From the NCBI GenBank assembly GCA_030849465.1, contig JARVLF010000023.1, positions 1-64,000 on the forward strand: DNA of 64,000 nt. Reading direction: 5' to 3'. The first letter of the stretch is position 1. Each line of letters opens with the position of its first letter. The notes beneath the pieces are model-generated. The model did not search any database. It had not been told where the DNA came from and worked only from the letters and a program-made list of their open reading frames with translations. Shown piece after piece: positions 59,028-64,000 of the stretch. This DNA comes from Moesziomyces globuligerus. Its lineage: Eukaryota > Basidiomycota > Ustilaginomycetes > Ustilaginales > Ustilaginaceae. Position numbers and translations under genes: made by a program.

Positions 59028-62000
59028 ATGGGTGTCCCCGCCCTCTTCCGATGGCTCTCCAAAAAGTATCCTCGCATCGTATCCTCGGTGCAGGAGGAGG
59101 ACCCCAAGACCGCTCCCGGTCCCGATGGCTCCGAGATCACATTACCCCTCGACACCTCCACCCCCAACCCCAACGGCGAGGAGTTCGACTGTCTATATCT
59201 AGATATGAATGGCATCGTCCATCCATGTACCCATCCCGAAGGCAAGCCCGCCCCAGAGACAGAGGAGGAGATGATGATCGAGGTCTTCGCCTACACAGAG
59301 CGCGTCGTCAGCATGGTCCGCCCCCGCCGCCTCCTCATGATGGCCATCGACGGTGTCGCGCCGCGTGCAAAGATGAACCAGCAGCGCTCCCGTCGTTTCC
59401 GTGCCGCAAAAGAGGCCCGCGAGAAGCACGAGGAGACCGAAGCCGCCCTCGCAGAGTGGCGCGCAAAAGGCTTAGCCGTCACCGACGACTCACCAAAGGA
59501 ATCCAAGAAGGCCTGGGATTCCAACGCCATCACCCCGGGCACGCCCTTCATGGATCTGCTCGCCGCCTCCCTACGCTACTGGGTAGCACACAAGATCAAC
59601 ACGGACCCGGGCTGGAAGGATGTCCAGGTCATCATCTCGGACGCCAGTGTCCCCGGTGAGGGTGAGCACAAGATCATGGAGCACATCCGTCGCCAACGCT
59701 CCCATCCCGAACACGACCCAAACACAAAGCACGTCATCTATGGCCTCGACGCCGATCTCATCATGCTCTCCCTCGCCACACACGAGCCCTACTTCAAGGT
59801 GCTCCGTGAGGACGTATTTGCTTCCGACAACAAGCCCAAGACGTGCAACATCTGCGGACAGCCCGGCCACTTTGCCGCCAGCTGCACAGGTACCGCGCGC
59901 AAGAAGTCCGGCGAGCACGACGAAAAGGCTCCCACCCCGCCCGAGAAGAAGCCCTTCATCTTCCTCGACGTCGCCACCCTCCGCGAGTACCTCGAGGTCG
60001 AGCTCAACGTTCCCCAGCTACCCTTTGCTTTCGATCTCGAACGCGCCATCGACGACTGGGTCTTCCTCATCTTCTTCGTCGGCAACGATTTCTTGCCGCA
60101 CCTGCCTTCGCTCGAGATCCGCGACGGCGCCATCGACACGCTCCTCAAGATCTGGAAGAAGGAGCTCCCTGCCATGGGCGGCTACCTCACCAACCACGGC
60201 AAGGTCGAATTGGCCCGCGCCCAGCTCATCCTAAATGGCCTCGCTTCGCAGGAAGACGAGATCTTCCGACGCCGCAAGGAGGAGGAGGATCGCCGCGAGA
60301 ACAACAAGAAGCGCCGCGAAGAGATGCAGAAGCGTCGCGAAAAGGAGCTCGACGAGGGCAACTTTGGCAACGGCTCCATGGTCCAGGTCACGACCAAGAA
60401 GCGTCCCGCAAACGAGACCGAGAAGCCCGCCTTCAACGGCGTCTCCGCCAAGGACGCCCGTGACGAGGCCAACAGCAACAACAAGTCCTACGACCCACGA
60501 AAGAAGGCCGTCGTCCTCGGTGGAGACAACAACCAGGTCGTTCGAGACCGCAATGCTGCTCGTCAGGCCAACATGGACGCCGCCGAGGCGCTCAAGGCCG
60601 AGCTCATGGGCTCCGCCGACGACGCCACCCAGCCTCCCGTCAAGAAGGTCAAGACAGAGGCCGGCGCCGAAGCAGCCGCCGACGGTCCCAAGGACGAGTC
60701 CTCAGAGACAAAGTCCTGCGAAGCATCCGACGAGGCTGGCGCATCTGCAGGTACTAAGCGCAAGGCTGATGACGACGTCAGCGACGTAAAAGAGGCCGAG
60801 GCTGTGGCCGAAGCCGATGCCGAAGCAGCCGACAATGCCGAGGATGCCAACGATGACGAGGACAACGACGACGAGGAGCAAGTCGAAGGCACCGAGGACG
60901 TCGACCCTGTCACTTCCATCAAGACGCGCAAGGTCAATCCCGATGGCACAGTCGACTACGAAGACACGGTCAAGATGTGGGAGCCGGGCTACCGCGAGCG
61001 CTACTACCGCGAAAAGTTCGGCGTGGATCTCTCGGACACCGACTTCCGGCGCCAGGTGGTCAAGTCGTACATCGAGGGCCTCAGCTGGGTGCTCGCCTAC
61101 TACTACCAGGGCGTGCCGTCGTGGCAGTGGTACTACCCCTTCCACTTCTCGCCCTTCGCAGCCGACTTCGAAGAGCTCGAGACGCTCGACATCAAGTTTG
61201 AGCTCGGCGCGCCCTTCAAGCCGTTCGAGCAGCTCATGGGCGTGCTGCCGGCCGACTCGCGCGCCTCGATCCCGCAGGCGTTCCATCCGCTGATGACCGA
61301 GTCGGATTCGGACATCATCGACTTCTACCCGAGCGAGTTCGAGATCGACATGAACGGCAAGAAGATGGCGTGGCAGGGCGTGGCGCTGCTGCCATTCATC
61401 GACGAGAAGCGACTTCTGGATGCGCTCAAAGACAAGTATCCGATGCTGAGCGATGACGAGGTGCGCCGCAACGGCTTTGGCAACAACACGCTGTTCGTGG
61501 GCGACGAGTCGCGTCTGTACGAGTTCCTCTGCGAGCAGATCTACGCCAAGAAGCGCAGCGCTGACGAGGCCGATGCTAAGCAGCTGGAGCCCGTGCCCAT
61601 GAACCCGGCACTCAGTGGCGGCATCACGGGCTACGTCAAGCCGGACCCGGTCTGCGTGCCCGGCTCGACGTTCAACTCGCCGCTGACGAGCGTGAATCTG
61701 CAGGACATTCACAACGATCGCTCGATCTCGGTGCTGTACGACTTCCCGGAGCAGAAGACGCCGCATCGCTCGGTGCTGCTCAAGGGCCTCCGTCCGCCCA
61801 AGCGCGTGCTCACCGCCGCCGAAATCGATTGGGTCAAGCGCGGTAGTCCCGACACGCGCGGGCGAGGGCGTGGTCGAGGCGGTCACGGCGGTCCCGGTCG
61901 CGACTTCCACCGCAACGGCCACCAGAACGGCAATCACGCGCAGAACTACGACCAGGGTCACGGCCAGGGACACGTCAACGGCAACGGACGCAACGGCGCG

Positions 62001-62732
62001 GGGGCATACGGTGGAGGATACGGCCAGCAGGGTGGTTATCAGCAAGACTATGGACATTATGGCGGCCACAACAACGGCTACAGCGGCGGTGGCGGCTATG
62101 GTGGCTACGGTGGTGCGGGCTATGGTGGCCAGGGAGGTGCGTACGGTGGCGGCTACGGTGGTGGCTATGGTGGCTACGGCTCCAGTGGCGGCGCAGGCGC
62201 GGGCGCGTATGGAGGCGGAGGCTACGACGCGTACGCGGGATACGGCGGCGGCGGCGGATACTCGGGCGGCTACGGAGGCGGATATGCGCCGAGCGCGCCC
62301 GCAAACGCTCCTACCGGACCCAGGAGGGACGACCGTTATGCAGCCTACACGGCGCAGGATGGCTTCGGCGGTGGTCGTGGCGGTGGAAACGGCGGACGGG
62401 GCGGCGGACGTCACGGCAACGCCGGTGGTCCGCCCGCGGCGTACGCGGGTCTGCCAAGTCTAGGCGGCGGTGGTGCCGCCAGTGGCCCGCCCGCACAAGC
62501 GGCCTACGGAGGCTACGGCCAAGCAGCGCCGCCCGGTGGGTACGGCGGATACGGCGCGGCACCTGCTGGTGGCTACGGTGGCTACGGCGGTGGTTACGGA
62601 GGCGGTGCCGGATACGGTGCGCCGCCCACGCAGCCCGGACGTGGCGGTGCGGCGCGAGGCGGCCGAGGAGGACGCGGTGGAGGCCACGCTTCCTATGGCG
62701 GCCAGGGCGGTGCGTACGGTTCGTTCTACTGA
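59028..62732 (+). CDS. RAT1: Nuclear 5'-3' exoribonuclease Rat1/Xrn2
   Basis: The single exon encodes 1234 residues. It opens with the XRN signature [17 protein letters not shown] and the catalytic acidic blocks [17 protein letters not shown] and [40 protein letters not shown] and [15 protein letters not shown] follow. A CCHC zinc knuckle (C273, C276, H281, C286; [14 protein letters not shown]) marks the Rat1/Xrn2 branch rather than Xrn1. A charged, acidic insertion (about residues 430-640) separates the two halves of the core. The second half includes [11 protein letters not shown]. The last 280 residues are a Gly/Tyr/Arg-rich (GGYGGYG, RGG-like) tail, longer than in yeast, which may bind RNA or aid condensation. 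Rat1 degrades uncapped RNA in the nucleus, drives torpedo termination and trims rRNA/snoRNA ends. Confidence 0.97.
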   Translation: MGVPALFRWLSKKYPRIVSSVQEEDPKTAPGPDGSEITLPLDTSTPNPNGEEFDCLYLDMNGIVHPCTHPEGKPAPETEEEMMIEVFAYTERVVSMVRPRRLLMMAIDGVAPRAKMNQQRSRRFRAAKEAREKHEETEAALAEWRAKGLAVTDDSPKESKKAWDSNAITPGTPFMDLLAASLRYWVAHKINTDPGWKDVQVIISDASVPGEGEHKIMEHIRRQRSHPEHDPNTKHVIYGLDADLIMLSLATHEPYFKVLREDVFASDNKPKTCNICGQPGHFAASCTGTARKKSGEHDEKAPTPPEKKPFIFLDVATLREYLEVELNVPQLPFAFDLERAIDDWVFLIFFVGNDFLPHLPSLEIRDGAIDTLLKIWKKELPAMGGYLTNHGKVELARAQLILNGLASQEDEIFRRRKEEEDRRENNKKRREEMQKRREKELDEGNFGNGSMVQVTTKKRPANETEKPAFNGVSAKDARDEANSNNKSYDPRKKAVVLGGDNNQVVRDRNAARQANMDAAEALKAELMGSADDATQPPVKKVKTEAGAEAAADGPKDESSETKSCEASDEAGASAGTKRKADDDVSDVKEAEAVAEADAEAADNAEDANDDEDNDDEEQVEGTEDVDPVTSIKTRKVNPDGTVDYEDTVKMWEPGYRERYYREKFGVDLSDTDFRRQVVKSYIEGLSWVLAYYYQGVPSWQWYYPFHFSPFAADFEELETLDIKFELGAPFKPFEQLMGVLPADSRASIPQAFHPLMTESDSDIIDFYPSEFEIDMNGKKMAWQGVALLPFIDEKRLLDALKDKYPMLSDDEVRRNGFGNNTLFVGDESRLYEFLCEQIYAKKRSADEADAKQLEPVPMNPALSGGITGYVKPDPVCVPGSTFNSPLTSVNLQDIHNDRSISVLYDFPEQKTPHRSVLLKGLRPPKRVLTAAEIDWVKRGSPDTRGRGRGRGGHGGPGRDFHRNGHQNGNHAQNYDQGHGQGHVNGNGRNGAGAYGGGYGQQGGYQQDYGHYGGHNNGYSGGGGYGGYGGAGYGGQGGAYGGGYGGGYGGYGSSGGAGAGAYGGGGYDAYAGYGGGGGYSGGYGGGYAPSAPANAPTGPRRDDRYAAYTAQDGFGGGRGGGNGGRGGGRHGNAGGPPAAYAGLPSLGGGGAASGPPAQAAYGGYGQAAPPGGYGGYGAAPAGGYGGYGGGYGGGAGYGAPPTQPGRGGAARGGRGGRGGGHASYGGQGGAYGSFY

Positions 62733-62780
62733 TTGTGCGTCGAGTCTGGATCGACGAGCGAGTAATTCATGGTCTTGACA

Positions 62781-63311
62781 TCATTGGCATTGCGTTCGGC
62801 GTCGTGCGAGCGTGCAGGATTGGGAAGGGAGGGCGAGCTCGAGCAGCGGCGGCGGGGGTTTACGTCGGATCGAGTGGGTGTTGCTGCGTCCGAGCGGGCG
62901 GGGAGGTGGGGCGGGGGTGACGACGATGACGGGCAGCGAGGACGGCAGTGTGTGGCTGCGGCGTCGTGGCGGATCGAGCGAAGCAGGGAAAGGAGGAGCC
63001 ACCTCGTCGGCACACGACGCCCAGTCCCACTCCCAGTTCCATCCCCACCCCACCCCCACCTCGTCGTCCTTGACGGGCTTGTCCAACGTCACCGAGGTGA
63101 ACGACGAGGACGGCGAGGTGGCTGTGTCGATCGAGATGGTGGTGGCGGTCGAGGTGGAAAAGGAGGACGAAGCTTCCGAGGCAGAGGAAGACCTCGAGGA
63201 GCGGGAAGCGGATCGCGTAGCTTCTGGCTGTTGCTTCCTCTGCGAATGGTGGAGCAGACGACGAAGGCGACTGGACGCCGCGCGGAGCGACTGGAACGTC
63301 CTCTGCCACAT
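62781..63311 (-). CDS. Small basic Ser/Pro-rich hypothetical protein
   Basis: The single exon encodes 176 residues from the ATG at 63311. The N-terminus is basic (MWQRTFQSLRAASSRLRRLL). A Ser-rich stretch follows, then a short acidic-aromatic motif (DEVGVGWGWNWEWDWASC) and a Pro/Arg-rich C-terminus. Third codon positions are strongly C/G as in the neighbouring genes, and a TATATAA box lies about 76 bp upstream, which supports a real gene. No domain is recognised. The amphipathic basic N-terminus could be a mitochondrial presequence, but that is a guess. It ends 48 bp from the RAT1 stop, convergently. Confidence 0.55.
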   Translation of the reverse strand: MWQRTFQSLRAASSRLRRLLHHSQRKQQPEATRSASRSSRSSSASEASSSFSTSTATTISIDTATSPSSSFTSVTLDKPVKDDEVGVGWGWNWEWDWASCADEVAPPFPASLDPPRRRSHTLPSSLPVIVVTPAPPPRPLGRSNTHSIRRKPPPPLLELALPSQSCTLARRRTQCQ

Positions 63312-63807
63312 GGTTGGGGGGAATGCTTATGAGACACCGGACGTCTTGGAAGCGAGACATGGAGTGCAGCTGAAACATCCCTTGCCTTATATACCTCGCC
63401 CTTTCGCCCCTGCACGGTTGTGCAAGCGAGCACTGGCGTACATGATATGCGCAAAGCCCAAGGATGAGGAAGAGGAGGAGGAGCGAGGTGGATGTGGATG
63501 TGGGCTTCCCGCTGCATGAAGCCACGCGTCGAGCGCGTGGGCAGGCCACCTGCGAGTGCGGCGGGGAGGAGCCAAAAAGCTGCGGGCTTTCCCGCCTTGA
63601 GCGCGGCGACAACACGATTCAGCACGGGAGCGCCCGCGCACTGGCTTGTCAAAAAGAAATGGAAAAAGAAATTCCGAAAGCCAGCACATGGCAGGATAAA
63701 TTAAAAATCCACAGTCAGGACGTTGCAGATCTGTCAGGTTTCACTTTGCTGCTTCAGCGAGCGCCGAGTGGCAGAACGTGACAGCTTTGCCAGAGTCAAA
63801 AATCTAT
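63312..63807. other. Promoter of the small gene and 3' flank of the next gene
   Basis: These 496 bp contain the TATATAA box at 63387-63393. Beyond it no gene is supported. Confidence 0.5.
63387..63393 (-). promoter_or_regulatory. TATA box of the small Ser-rich gene
   Basis: TATATAA on the minus strand lies about 76 bp upstream of the ATG at 63311. Confidence 0.55.
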
Positions 63808-64000
63808 CTACATGACCGCCTCGGCTGGTTGGCCAGGTTGCATCCTCTGCAGATACTCGAGCAGCCTCTTGACCACGAGCTCGCCCAGGCCGAGCTTATC
63901 TCGGACCGTATGGAAGAGTCGCTTCTCGAGCGCGATGAGCGTGCTCCACGACTCGCGCTGGTCGACAAACACCTGCATCAGCTCGCTCGCCGTCACCTCG
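63808..64000 (-). CDS. 3' end of a gene cut by the window edge
   Basis: The minus-strand frame is open from the window edge to a TAG at 63808-63810, giving the last 63 residues of a protein. The sequence is helical and charged (LMQVFVDQRESWSTLIALEK through LVVKRLLEYLQRM). It does not let me name the family. A helical-bundle or tethering-complex C-terminus is possible. Most of the gene lies outside the window. Confidence 0.65.
   Translation of the reverse strand, partial: EVTASELMQVFVDQRESWSTLIALEKRLFHTVRDKLGLGELVVKRLLEYLQRMQPGQPAEAVM

Noticed and set aside
60702..62414. 570-codon minus-strand frame inside RAT1
   Set aside because: It is the antisense shadow of the acidic and Gly-rich coding regions of RAT1.

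Overview
The window starts at a chromosome end. Positions 1-177 are CCCTAA repeats (TTAGGG read inward on the minus strand). The rest is a GC-rich, gene-dense, intron-poor nuclear fungal sequence. Protein content (BRE4-like FUSC protein, basidiomycete-type macrofage-activating-glycoprotein-like GPI protein, RTA1-like protein, GtaA-type glutaminase, Rat1, Rpc1) and introns of about 80-100 nt with GTGAGT/GTAAGT/GTACGT donors point to a basidiomycete, most likely a smut of the Ustilago/Sporisorium/Pseudozyma group. The genus is an inference.

Subtelomere (1-5.5 kb): a minus-strand reading frame starts at 2221 with two zinc-finger-like motifs. It runs toward the chromosome end, enters the telomere repeats and never meets a stop, so the gene is cut off by the telomere. 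Upstream of it are degenerate 22-bp tandem repeats (about 2288-2520) and a short interstitial telomere tract (2595-2609). Next comes a non-LTR retrotransposon remnant with an uninterrupted reverse transcriptase frame, truncated at both ends (3266-5065).

Core chromosome (5.5 kb to the end): housekeeping genes begin abruptly. In order they are a UCS-domain myosin chaperone (-), RNA polymerase III largest subunit (+), an FAH-family hydrolase with three introns (+), secreted glutaminase (-), HEM12 (-), an RTA1-like membrane protein (+), a CPA2-type cation/proton antiporter (+), a large CaMK-type kinase joined to a hormone-sensitive-lipase-type hydrolase in one frame (-), a BRE4/DUF2421 membrane protein (-), and a PNUTS/Ppn1-like PP1 regulator (-). 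Then follow an HMG-box protein (+), a secreted GPI-anchored glycoprotein (-), a DinB-fold protein (-), a TRAX/translin-family protein (+), a seven-helix membrane protein with a long disordered tail (-), a 4CL-like acyl-CoA synthetase ending in a peroxisomal signal (+), an SS18/SSXT-like Gln-rich protein (-), VFA1 (-), RAT1/XRN2 (+), a small basic Ser-rich protein (-) and the 3' end of another gene (-).

There is no operon logic. Several pairs are divergent and share short promoters (DinB/TRAX 330 bp, VFA1/RAT1 about 570 bp, UCS/RPC1 about 790 bp). Several proteins act in RNA polymerase and chromatin processes (RPC1, RAT1, PNUTS-like, SS18-like, HMG), but this looks like chance colocation. The most unusual items are the telomere-truncated gene, the kinase-lipase fusion and the PNUTS-like protein with a PP1-docking motif. 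No tRNA, rRNA or CRISPR was recognised.
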